This document shows positions 1 to 7,691 of a DNA stretch of 61,533 nucleotides, in pieces (position 1 is the first letter of the stretch; every line of letters starts with the position of its first letter). The notes under the pieces were generated by a model. The model had not been told where the DNA came from. It saw nothing but the letters and a program-made list of their open reading frames with translations, and made no database searches. Source of the DNA: an uncultured Varibaculum sp. (lineage in GTDB: Bacteria > Actinomycetota > Actinomycetes > Actinomycetales > Actinomycetaceae); NCBI RefSeq assembly GCF_902489465.1, contig NZ_CABTZZ010000012.1, forward strand, positions 1 through 61,533. The letters run 5' to 3'. The position numbers were made by a program, and so were the translations under genes.

Positions 1-80
1 CAAGGGCGTTGCGGCGGGGGAGCCGGAAATCTCAGGGGAGCTGCGTTGCGGGGGGGGGTTTTTTGTGTTTTGTTGTATTG

Positions 81-129
81 CGGGGGGGGTGGCGCCGCTG
101 ACCGCCCCGCCCCCCCGACTCTTATTTTT
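81..129 (+). terminator. Putative rho-independent terminator of a gene left of the window
   Basis: A G-rich arm at 81-94 can pair, with small imperfections, with the C-rich arm at 103-117. The T-rich tract TTATTTTT follows at 122-129. The direction of the T-tract implies a plus-strand gene ending before the window starts. Confidence 0.5.
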
Positions 130-260
130 CGTTCGTTAGCTAAATCGCGCTGGCGTTAGCCCGGCACTAGTCCAATCCTTAGGTGGGAAGAAATATGGGG
201 AGCTAATACCCGAATGGTGCGTCCTCTTCTATTCAGTTTTTATATGGTTTTTATATAGTG

Positions 261-290
261 CTCATTGGTTAATGTAGGTCTGCCAATGAG
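261..290. promoter_or_regulatory. Inverted repeat upstream of the phosphodiesterase gene
   Basis: CTCATTGG and its exact reverse complement CCAATGAG are separated by 14 nt, about 30 bp before the start codon. It could be a repressor operator or a 5' UTR hairpin. No matching site was seen upstream of the other glycerol genes here, so the regulator is not identified. Confidence 0.4.
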
Positions 291-321
291 GGCAACCTAG
301 TAACGAAAAGGCTAATGATAA

Positions 322-1059
322 ATGAAACTAGAAAACCGGGTATTTGCGCATCGGGGGTTAAACACTCTAGCTCCCGAAAACACCATGTCAGCGTTCAAAA
401 AAGTGGTTGAACATGGGCTTAACTGGATTGAAACCGATGTTGATATTTTAGGTGACGGCACTGCCATTATTTGCCATGACACCACTTTAGATCGCACCAC
501 CAACAAAACTGGTGGTTATTATGAATTAACTGCCAAAGATTTACCCAGCATTGATGCCGGTAGTTGGTTTAGTCCCGAATTTGCGGGGGAACCTTTACCA
601 ACGCTCCATCAACTGGTGGATTTCATGAACGAAACCGGACTGAACGCCAATATTGAAATAAAGTCGAATGAAGCGGGAGCCACCATGACCCGCCAGCTCA
701 TAAAGGCCGTAATCAGGGAACTAAAACGTCTAGACGGACCAGAAGTTATTGTTTCTTGCTTCAACCATGTACTACTATCCGAATTCCACGCCCTTGCCCC
801 AGAGATTCCCCTGGGATGTCTCTATGAAACTTGCGCCCTCTACGATGATTGGCGCTCAGTGTTAGAACTGGTGGGGGCTAGCTATATCCACCCCGAGGAC
901 ACCGGTTTAACCCGCGAAAAAGTGCGGGCATTTAGAGATGCTGGTTTTGGGGTAAACGTGTGGACAGTGAACTCTCCTGCCCGGGCTAATGAACTATTCA
1001 ATTGGGGCGTAACCGGGGTATTCACCGATACTGCCCACCTGATTCCTCCCCGTAAATAA
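322..1059 (+). CDS. Glycerophosphodiester phosphodiesterase family protein
   Basis: This 245-residue protein is a single GDPD TIM-barrel domain without a signal peptide, so it is probably cytoplasmic. The family hydrolyses glycerophosphodiesters, released by phospholipid breakdown, to glycerol-3-phosphate and an alcohol. The hallmarks are present: HRG at residues 10-12 with ENT at 19-21, the metal-binding pair E37/D39, the second catalytic histidine in the CHD motif (H52) and NIEIKS near 110-115. Length is normal for a UgpQ-type enzyme. The ribosome site is weak (AAAGG about 11 nt before ATG). It is followed after 112 nt by an MFS transporter and shares the region with glpF and glpK, which suggests use of glycerol or glycerophosphodiesters. 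The substrate alcohol cannot be read from sequence. Confidence 0.9.
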   Translation: MKLENRVFAHRGLNTLAPENTMSAFKKVVEHGLNWIETDVDILGDGTAIICHDTTLDRTTNKTGGYYELTAKDLPSIDAGSWFSPEFAGEPLPTLHQLVDFMNETGLNANIEIKSNEAGATMTRQLIKAVIRELKRLDGPEVIVSCFNHVLLSEFHALAPEIPLGCLYETCALYDDWRSVLELVGASYIHPEDTGLTREKVRAFRDAGFGVNVWTVNSPARANELFNWGVTGVFTDTAHLIPPRK

Positions 1060-1084
1060 TTCAATCAATCGACTATTTACCCCC

Positions 1085-1109
1085 AAACTCGGTTATCTAT
1101 CACGAGTTT
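1085..1109 (+). promoter_or_regulatory. Hairpin between the phosphodiesterase and MFS genes
   Basis: AAACTCG (1085-1091) and CGAGTTT (1103-1109) form a perfect 7 bp stem with an 11 nt loop. There is no T-tract, so it is more likely a leader structure or operator for the transporter gene than a full terminator. Confidence 0.35.
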
Positions 1110-1171
1110 CAAGCAACCAATAAATATATCAACCAAATCAATATGATTTTCCCTTAAATGAAAGGAAAAAT

Positions 1172-2521
1172 ATGTCTACTACCGAGACAAAAACTTCGCG
1201 CTGGCCGCATTTTTTGAGTCGCGGAAAAATAGGTTCTTACCTGACAGTAGTTATGTCAGGTCAGATTCCCTATTCCTCCTTTGAGGCTTTTAAGGGCGCT
1301 TTACTGTTGCCCCTATGCGCAATGCTTGGTATTACCGAAGGCCAATTCGGAACCCTGATGGGTTGGATTGGGATTGCCATGTTCTTATACGTGCCGGGCG
1401 GTTGGATAAACAATCGTTTCCAAATCAAGCATATTTTGATTGCCTGGTGCGGATGGCGACTGGTCACCTACATGATTTTATTCCTGGTGCCCAACCTGTC
1501 GTTCAAAGTAATGATTGCTATTGCCATTTCCTGGGCGGTATGGGATGCCATCGGCTGGCCCGCCGTAGTGAACGGGGTTTCTTTCATCACCTCTGACGAA
1601 AACAGCAAAGGACGCGGCCTGGCCATGGGACTTTTGGAAACCATTCGCCGCGGATCAGAAATGCTGATGAATCTACTGGTAGTAGGGCTAATTGCCTGGC
1701 GCCCAGATAATAAAGAAACCATCATGTGGATTTTTGCTATGGCGTACGCACTATTGCTAATCCCCATGATTATTGCCCTACTGAAGATGGTTCCTTCCAA
1801 CGCTATTGCTCACGAGGAATCCCACTCGGATAATCTCGCCGCCCTAATAGGTCTCGGTAAAGTGCTAATGCGTCCCAGGGTCTGGCTAGCTGGACTGGCC
1901 GCCATGTGTGTTTACTGGGCATACGTTCACCTGATTTATGCTTCCGCCCCCTATATGACTATCGTTTTCAAAGCCTCAGACGGCGTTTCGGGTGCCTTTG
2001 GTATCTTCAACACCGGTCTAGTCGGGGTATTCGCCGGTTTGGTTTCGGGCGTGGTAGCTGATTACATTTTCAAATCATCTACCGTCATGATGGGGGTTTC
2101 CCTGACAGTTACCGCTATCGGTGCAGGTCTGGTCTATGTTTTGCCGGTAAATGAATCTGCTATGTGGATTTCAATGATTCTGCTTATGGTGATGGCAATC
2201 GGGGTTTTCATGGGTAAAGCCGTTATTTTAGCCCCAGTAGCTGAGCTACATTTACCAGCAGCTATTAACGGATCCGCAATGGCAGTTGGCTCTTTCCTAG
2301 CTTATGCCCCGGTTTTCTGGGCAAATCCCTGGGCAGGCAAGATTGTTGAACAAGCCAATAAAGCCAGTTCGATGGAAGCGGCAGCTCCTCTATTTGGAAA
2401 ACTATTCCTGATAACCATTTTGGTTTCAGCTTTCGGGGCAGCTTGTGCTTTCACCCTTGCTTTCTTCAATAAAAAAGCTGATAACAAGGTAACAGAAGCG
2501 GCAAAGCTCGAAACCGAATAA
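1172..2521 (+). CDS. MFS transporter
   Basis: A 449-residue integral membrane protein with about 12 hydrophobic segments and a short charged C-terminal tail (residues ~430-449). Its layout fits the major facilitator superfamily: two six-helix halves joined by a hydrophilic loop near residues 208-220. A good ribosome site (AAAGGA) sits 6-7 nt before the ATG. The substrate is not clear. Its position behind a glycerophosphodiester phosphodiesterase and near glpFK makes a glycerol-phosphate or phosphodiester compound a reasonable guess, but no organophosphate-antiporter signature was recognised. It ends at a strong bidirectional terminator shared with murB. Confidence 0.85.
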   Translation: MSTTETKTSRWPHFLSRGKIGSYLTVVMSGQIPYSSFEAFKGALLLPLCAMLGITEGQFGTLMGWIGIAMFLYVPGGWINNRFQIKHILIAWCGWRLVTYMILFLVPNLSFKVMIAIAISWAVWDAIGWPAVVNGVSFITSDENSKGRGLAMGLLETIRRGSEMLMNLLVVGLIAWRPDNKETIMWIFAMAYALLLIPMIIALLKMVPSNAIAHEESHSDNLAALIGLGKVLMRPRVWLAGLAAMCVYWAYVHLIYASAPYMTIVFKASDGVSGAFGIFNTGLVGVFAGLVSGVVADYIFKSSTVMMGVSLTVTAIGAGLVYVLPVNESAMWISMILLMVMAIGVFMGKAVILAPVAELHLPAAINGSAMAVGSFLAYAPVFWANPWAGKIVEQANKASSMEAAAPLFGKLFLITILVSAFGAACAFTLAFFNKKADNKVTEAAKLETE

Positions 2522-2567
2522 AAAGATTCACTAATCGGTTATTGAATCTATAGCTTAAATAAATTGT

Positions 2568-2609
2568 GTTTGGGGGTTTCGGATACTAATCCGAGACCCC
2601 CAAACTTTT
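2568..2609. terminator. Bidirectional terminator between the MFS gene and murB
   Basis: A 17 bp stem (2568-2584 with 2589-2605, one G-T wobble) closes a 4 nt ACTA loop and is followed by TTTT. It lies in the convergent gap and abuts the murB stop codon, so it can serve both transcripts. Confidence 0.9.
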
Positions 2610-3870
2610 AGAAACCTACCTGAACTGGTTCTTCGACCAGTTCAACCCCAAATTTTTCCCACACCCCGCGTTTAATCGTGGCTGCCAACTGGGCAATATC
2701 AGCGCTAGAAGCTGAGGCGCGATTAGTTAACGCCAAGACGTGTTTAGTAGATAGTGACGCCCTCACTGGCTGGTCATCTCCATGCGCAGCATCCAGGGCG
2801 AAACCTTTGGAAAAACCAGCGTGCGAAATCAGCCAGGCCGCAGAAGTTTTCACCACTCCCTCAAGTTTCGGAGCCACTCCGGTAACGGAATTACGCAGCT
2901 GTAAATCATAAACCGGAAAACGAGGAGCAGCGGTGGGAAGCTTCAGTGCATCCTCGTTCGAGATAATCGGATTAGTAAAGAAAGAACCGCAAGAGTAAGT
3001 ATCGGGGTCGGCAGGGTCAAGTACCATCCCTTTAGAGCGGCGCAGCTCTAAAACTGCCTCACGTACCTGCCGCATATCGGCACGCTCCCCCAGTTTTACC
3101 CCCAACTTATCGGCCAGCTGTTGATATTCAATCGGGGCAGACAAAGAGGCATGAGCTAGTTGAAAATCGGCAGAAAGCACCACGTAACGCCCGGTATTAT
3201 TCCAAGTCCGTCCGCCTCCTGCCTGCTCATCGTGGAGGGAGCGCTTAATAATCGAGGTGCGGTAGCCGAGGCGTAAATCCCCGACCGGCAAAATCCGGAT
3301 AGCGTCACGGATACGATCAAAAACCCGCACCGTAGACAAGGTTTCGGCCACTTCATGACCATAGGCACCAATATTTTGCACCGGGGCTGCCCCCACCGTT
3401 CCCGGTATCCCCGAAAGCGCCTCTAAACCCATCTGGTCATTATCGATGCACCCGCACACGAATTCATCCCATGACTGCCCAGCCGGGGCACTAACCATTG
3501 CGCCCCCACAAGCAGTATCTTCGGTAACCTTAATGCCGCTGCGCCGATCTTGGATAACTACCAAATCATTTAACTCATCGGCACAAAGCAGATTAGAACC
3601 GCCCCCTAGCACCAGCAGGGGACGGCGTTCTTTATCGGCTGCGCGAATTGCCGCCACGAAATCATCTTCGGTATCCACCGGGATAAAATCGGCGGGCGTA
3701 CCCCCAACTTTGATAGTGGTCATATCCTTCAAAGCCGGGATTTTAGCGCTATCGCCATTGCCCGGGGCAGCTTCGTAACTTCGATACCAAGCCGGAACCG
3801 GCTGGGTGGGTTGTTGGTCGGCGTGGGGAGGAATCCACTCGCAAGCGTCAGTGAAATCGGTTTTTACCAT
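2608..3870 (-). CDS. murB: UDP-N-acetylmuramate dehydrogenase
   Basis: MurB reduces UDP-GlcNAc-enolpyruvate to UDP-MurNAc with NADPH and FAD, a cytoplasmic step of peptidoglycan precursor synthesis. FAD-binding hallmarks include a TTIKVGG block near residue 51, VLGGGSNLL near 86, and the stretch GIPGTVGAAPVQNIGAYG near 154-171. The catalytic-serine region CGSFFTNP and a YRTSIIK segment are also present. At 420 residues it is longer than most MurB proteins: about 45 polar residues precede the conserved start. The gene begins 9 nt after the SorC regulator stop codon with no good ribosome site of its own, so it is probably translationally coupled to the regulator. That pairing has no obvious functional logic. 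Confidence 0.95.
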   Translation of the reverse strand: MVKTDFTDACEWIPPHADQQPTQPVPAWYRSYEAAPGNGDSAKIPALKDMTTIKVGGTPADFIPVDTEDDFVAAIRAADKERRPLLVLGGGSNLLCADELNDLVVIQDRRSGIKVTEDTACGGAMVSAPAGQSWDEFVCGCIDNDQMGLEALSGIPGTVGAAPVQNIGAYGHEVAETLSTVRVFDRIRDAIRILPVGDLRLGYRTSIIKRSLHDEQAGGGRTWNNTGRYVVLSADFQLAHASLSAPIEYQQLADKLGVKLGERADMRQVREAVLELRRSKGMVLDPADPDTYSCGSFFTNPIISNEDALKLPTAAPRFPVYDLQLRNSVTGVAPKLEGVVKTSAAWLISHAGFSKGFALDAAHGDDQPVRASLSTKHVLALTNRASASSADIAQLAATIKRGVWEKFGVELVEEPVQVGF

Positions 3871-3879
3871 GGTTCTATT

Positions 3880-4881
3880 CTAGGACTTTGCTAATGCCCA
3901 AACCTTTTCTGCTATCGCTTTATCGCAAACCAAATCGGTAGCCACCCCCGCGTTAAGCGCTCCTAGCAGGGATTGGGCTTTGTTCTTCCCCGCAACTACG
4001 CAAAAACGCCGGGGAATACGACGCAGCTTATCGGGGCTAGGGCCGGTGGCGCGGCGATTTAAGGAAATATCACTCCAGGATCCGTCCGGTCTAATAAGTA
4101 CCGTACAAACATCCCCCACCACTTTATCTAGCGCCAATTTATTTAACTCGCTGCGCGAGAGATAACCGGCAGCATACACATGGGAGGGAATTTCCGCCCG
4201 TAATGCCCCTACGCTAAACACTGCTAAAGTACATTTTTCCTGCCAGTTGAGGACGCGCCGTACCGATCCCTCCCGCCAAAGTGCCTCTTTAGTGGCAGGA
4301 TCATCAAAAAAAGCGGGAACCGGGAACTGCACGATATTAGCCTTCCACTGATAAGCCATGCGCGCTAGGATCCCGCCTACATGCGCGATTCCGGAGGTTT
4401 CGGTAGAGGCCGCGCCATTTAGCTGTACTAAGGTGACGTTATCGACGTCCTTTTGAGTTATGTGACCGGCCATCTCGGTGGTGGTGTTCCCCCAGGCGAT
4501 ACCTACTACTTCACCGTCGTTAACCATCTGCCCTAGCATTTGGGCAGCGGTTTTCGTAACGTTTTCGAGGACGCGGTTTTGGGTAGTGTCGGGAGGCATT
4601 TCCACTATGTGTACATTTACCCCAAATCGGTCCTGCAATTGTCGCTCTAAGCGGGTGTGCGGCGTATTTGAGGTTTGCACCGAAATGGTGACGATTCCGC
4701 GCTTGCGGGCATATGACAACAGGCGAGACACCGTAGAGCGGGACACTCCCATGCGACGGCGGATTGCCTCCATAGTTTGTCCCTGTACGTAATAAGCCAG
4801 GGCAGCAGCGCGTGCCAATTCATCTCTATTGACATTCTCTTCGGTAAACTGATCCTCGGTTGGTTTTACTTCCTTTGACAA
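3880..4881 (-). CDS. SorC/DeoR-type sugar-binding transcriptional regulator
   Basis: A SorC-family regulator: an N-terminal helix-turn-helix (GVSRSTVSRLLSYARKRG) followed by a C-terminal phosphosugar-binding domain of about 260 residues with a GIAWGNTT motif. I prefer the TTG at 4881 because GAGG lies 8 nt before it; a GTG at 4890 is in frame but has no properly spaced site. The gene diverges from glpF across a gap rich in palindromes, so it is the obvious candidate regulator of glpFK, with a phosphorylated glycerol metabolite as plausible effector. That role is inferred from position only. murB follows directly. Confidence 0.85.
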   Translation of the reverse strand: MSKEVKPTEDQFTEENVNRDELARAAALAYYVQGQTMEAIRRRMGVSRSTVSRLLSYARKRGIVTISVQTSNTPHTRLERQLQDRFGVNVHIVEMPPDTTQNRVLENVTKTAAQMLGQMVNDGEVVGIAWGNTTTEMAGHITQKDVDNVTLVQLNGAASTETSGIAHVGGILARMAYQWKANIVQFPVPAFFDDPATKEALWREGSVRRVLNWQEKCTLAVFSVGALRAEIPSHVYAAGYLSRSELNKLALDKVVGDVCTVLIRPDGSWSDISLNRRATGPSPDKLRRIPRRFCVVAGKNKAQSLLGALNAGVATDLVCDKAIAEKVWALAKS

Positions 4882-4913
4882 AAATCTCACCTCGAGACTT
4901 ATGTGCGCACGTT

Positions 4914-4933
4914 TGTTCTACTATGTTGAACAT
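4914..4933. promoter_or_regulatory. Palindromic operator candidate between the SorC regulator and glpF
   Basis: TGTTC (4914-4918) pairs with GAACA (4928-4932). Inside it lies a tighter odd palindrome ATGTT-G-AACAT (4923-4933). TGTTC/GAACA half-sites resemble those of DeoR/SorC-type repressors as I recall them. The site lies about 32 bp upstream of the regulator start and fits autoregulation or shared control. Confidence 0.45.
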
Positions 4934-4972
4934 TAGTGTCCGAAAGCAAAAAATGGAAGTAGACCATTGGGA

Positions 4973-5008
4973 AAAAGTGAGAGGCATCGCAAAAGATTTC
5001 TCACTTTT
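4973..5008. promoter_or_regulatory. Perfect 10 bp inverted repeat upstream of glpF
   Basis: AAAAGTGAGA (4973-4982) and TCTCACTTTT (4999-5008) are exact reverse complements with a 16 nt spacer, 62 bp before the glpF start. It may be a regulator site or a 5' UTR hairpin. Confidence 0.5.
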
Positions 5009-5069
5009 AACCATGACCTAACAAAATTGAATAAGAAATAATCCCATAACCTAGCGCAAAGGAGCGCGC

Positions 5070-5891
5070 ATGTTTGCGACATTGAATGATCTCCTGGTAC
5101 CAATGGCAACAGCCACCCCAGGTAGTGGAGAAATCTTCGCATCAGAATTTTTTGGCACCGCCATCCTCATCATGTTTGGTGTTGGCACCTGCTGCACCAA
5201 TAACCTTTTGAAATCAAAGGGTAACGGCGGCGGCTGGTTAATGATCAACTTTGGGTGGGGTTTGGCAGTGTACATGGGTGTGTATGCTGCCTATAAGACC
5301 GGTGGTCACCTTAACCCGGCAGTTACCATCATGAAAGCTGTCTGGCACGGACTGGACAGCAAAGTAACCCTCAATGGCCCCAGTATTGCTGATGGTGGCA
5401 TTCCTGTTACCGGCATGAATGTGTGCATTTATATTGTTGCCCAGCTATTGGGGGCGATGGTTGGTGCGCTAATCGCCTACTTGGCTTACAAGAAGCACTT
5501 CGACCTGCAGATGGAAGATCCTCGCCCCAAGTTGTGGTGCTTCTCTACTGCGCCTGAGGTTCGTTCCTATGGATGGAACACTCTCACCGAGATCATCGGC
5601 ACCTTCGGTCTACTCGCCTTCGTCATGGTTTCTGGTGGCACCCCGACTCAGGTAGGCCCCTTGGCGGTGGCTCTCTGTATCGTAGTCATCGGTATTGGTT
5701 TGGGTGGCCCCACCGGATACGCCATCAACCAGGTTCGTGACTTGGGGCCGCGTATCATGTTTAGCTTGCTCCCGATGAAGGGCGGAAAGCCGAACGCTGA
5801 CTGGGCTTACTCTTGGGTTCCGATTGTTGGCCCCACGATTGCTGCCATCATCACTCCGCTGATCGTAGTCGGCGTGGGTATGGCTGCCTAG
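5070..5891 (+). CDS. glpF: Glycerol uptake facilitator (MIP/aquaglyceroporin)
   Basis: A 273-residue membrane channel of the MIP family that lets glycerol diffuse into the cell for trapping by the kinase encoded next. The first pore motif is canonical (GHLNPAV, NPA at 82-84). The second is altered: AINQVRDLGPR has N220-Q221-V222 where NPA is usual, although the pore asparagine and the following selectivity-filter arginine are kept. The first ~20 residues are hydrophilic and of low complexity. AAGGAG lies 6 nt before the ATG. The gene is 58 nt upstream of glpK and forms an operon with it, divergent from a SorC regulator. Confidence 0.93.
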   Translation: MFATLNDLLVPMATATPGSGEIFASEFFGTAILIMFGVGTCCTNNLLKSKGNGGGWLMINFGWGLAVYMGVYAAYKTGGHLNPAVTIMKAVWHGLDSKVTLNGPSIADGGIPVTGMNVCIYIVAQLLGAMVGALIAYLAYKKHFDLQMEDPRPKLWCFSTAPEVRSYGWNTLTEIIGTFGLLAFVMVSGGTPTQVGPLAVALCIVVIGIGLGGPTGYAINQVRDLGPRIMFSLLPMKGGKPNADWAYSWVPIVGPTIAAIITPLIVVGVGMAA

Positions 5892-5949
5892 GAAGCTTAG
5901 GAAGACTGTTTAAAGACAAATAGAAAAACCCTAAAGGAAGAAAAGAGAT

Positions 5950-7476
5950 ATGACCGAAAAAAAATATGTAATGGCCATTGACCAGGGGACTACCTCCTCG
6001 CGCGCGATTTTGTTCGACCACGGCGGACAAATCGTGTCGGTAGGACAAAAAGAACACGAACAGATTTTCCCGAAGGCCGGTTGGGTTGAGCACAATCCGA
6101 TTGAGATCTGGGACAATATTCGCTCCTGCGTAGCTGATGCGCTACAAAAAGCCCAGGTAAACCGGCACGAAGTTGCCGCAGTCGGGATTACTAACCAGCG
6201 AGAAACCGTAGTCGTTTGGGACAAGAATACTGGGGAACCGGTATATAACGCGATTGTTTGGCAGGATACCCGTACCTCGCAGATTATTCGGGAACTCGCC
6301 GGCGAAGAGGGAATGTCAAAGTACCGGGATATTTGCGGGCTTGACCTATCTACCTATTATTCAGGTCCAGAAATCAAGTGGATTTTGGATAATGTCGAGG
6401 GCGCACGCGAGAAGGCAGAAGCCGGAGACCTGCTGTTCGGTAACACCGACTGCTGGGTACTGTGGAATATGACTGGCGGCGTGAACGGCGGGGTACACAA
6501 GACCGATGTCACCAATGCTTCCCGTACCATGCTGATGGATATTCGCACCCTCCAGTGGCGCGAAGACATCTGCAAAGACTTTGGGATTCCCATGTCGATG
6601 CTGCCGGAGATTTGCTCCTCTTCCGAGGTCTACGGTTATGGCCGTAAGAACGGCTTGCTGATTGACACCCCGATTTCGGGTATTTTGGGCGATCAGCAGG
6701 CTGCTACTTTCGGTCAGGCCTGTTTTGAGAAAGGCATGGCAAAGAACACCTACGGTACTGGTTGCTTCGTACTGATGAATACTGGTGAAGAACCGGTATT
6801 TTCTGAAAATGGTTTGCTAACTACCGTGGCTTACAAGATTGGTGATAACAAGCCAGTTTACGCCTTGGAGGGTTCGATTGCGGTTGCTGGCTCGCTGGTA
6901 CAGTGGCTACGCGACAACCTAGGAATGATCAAGAGCTCGGATGAGATTGAAAAGCTGGCCAGCACAGTTGATGATAACGGTGGCGTCTACTTTGTGCCCG
7001 CATTCTCTGGCTTGTTCGCCCCCTATTGGAAGGACGATGCCCGGGGTGCGATTGTGGGTCTAACCCGCTACAACAACAAGGGACACATTGCCCGCGCGGT
7101 ACAGGAAGCTACTCCTTATCAGACTCGCGAGGTATTCGACGCGATGGTAGCGGACTCGGGCGTAGAGCTGAAAGAACTGCGGGTAGATGGCGGCATGACC
7201 AAGGATGAAATGGTTATGCAGTTCCAGGCCGATCAGCTGGGTGTACCCCTGGTTCGTCCTGAAGTACTAGAAACTACTGCTTTGGGTGCAGCTTACGCTG
7301 CCGGTATCGCCGTGGGATTCTGGGACGGTGAACAAGATGTGATTGATAACTGGGCAGAAGGCAAACGCTGGGAGCCGGGTAAAGATCGCGAAGAGTACGA
7401 CCGCAACTACCGTCTATGGAAGAAAGCGGTAACTCGCACCTTCGAATGGGTAGATACCGATGTAGAGAACGCCTAG
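5950..7476 (+). CDS. glpK: Glycerol kinase
   Basis: A 508-residue FGGY-family kinase that phosphorylates glycerol with ATP to sn-glycerol-3-phosphate in the cytoplasm. The phosphate-binding start AIDQGTTSSRAILFD, the substrate region with NQRET, the GILGDQQAA block and the C-terminal LRVDGGM motif with GAAYAAGIAVG are all present at expected positions; length is normal. The ribosome site AAAGGAAG precedes the ATG. It is co-transcribed with glpF and ends at a very strong terminator. No glycerol-3-phosphate dehydrogenase is in the window, so the next step must be encoded elsewhere. Confidence 0.97.
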   Translation: MTEKKYVMAIDQGTTSSRAILFDHGGQIVSVGQKEHEQIFPKAGWVEHNPIEIWDNIRSCVADALQKAQVNRHEVAAVGITNQRETVVVWDKNTGEPVYNAIVWQDTRTSQIIRELAGEEGMSKYRDICGLDLSTYYSGPEIKWILDNVEGAREKAEAGDLLFGNTDCWVLWNMTGGVNGGVHKTDVTNASRTMLMDIRTLQWREDICKDFGIPMSMLPEICSSSEVYGYGRKNGLLIDTPISGILGDQQAATFGQACFEKGMAKNTYGTGCFVLMNTGEEPVFSENGLLTTVAYKIGDNKPVYALEGSIAVAGSLVQWLRDNLGMIKSSDEIEKLASTVDDNGGVYFVPAFSGLFAPYWKDDARGAIVGLTRYNNKGHIARAVQEATPYQTREVFDAMVADSGVELKELRVDGGMTKDEMVMQFQADQLGVPLVRPEVLETTALGAAYAAGIAVGFWDGEQDVIDNWAEGKRWEPGKDREEYDRNYRLWKKAVTRTFEWVDTDVENA

Positions 7477-7562
7477 TCATCAAGGCGTTTAGTCACGCAA
7501 GAAAATACTTGTTGTGTGGCATATCGGGGTAATACCTGTAATAACTAAATAGTGAAACCTCC

Positions 7563-7605
7563 AATGCGGGTTCGGAAAACCTTTTGTTTTCCGAACCCGC
7601 ATTTT
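7563..7605 (+). terminator. Strong terminator after glpK
   Basis: A perfect 18 bp stem (7563-7580 with 7586-7603) has a 5 nt CTTTT loop and ends in TTTT. It ends the glpFK transcript and may also serve the convergent U32 gene. Confidence 0.92.
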
Positions 7606-7691
7606 CAATGTCCAGTTACCAGGATTTCCAAGTAGCTATCGGCAGCAAACGATGAGAGTTTTAGGGATGTCAGTGATAGGATTTCAGCCCT

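Larger units (their letters stand above)
1..321. other. Intergenic stretch at the left edge
   Basis: No gene is seen here. The stretch holds a nine-G run (50-58) followed by six T, a GC-rich terminator-like hairpin (81-117), a tandem direct repeat GTTTTTATAT (236-245 and 247-256) and a perfect inverted repeat CTCATTGG/CCAATGAG (261-268 and 283-290). The last two lie just before the phosphodiesterase gene and may be part of its promoter or operator. Confidence 0.5.
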
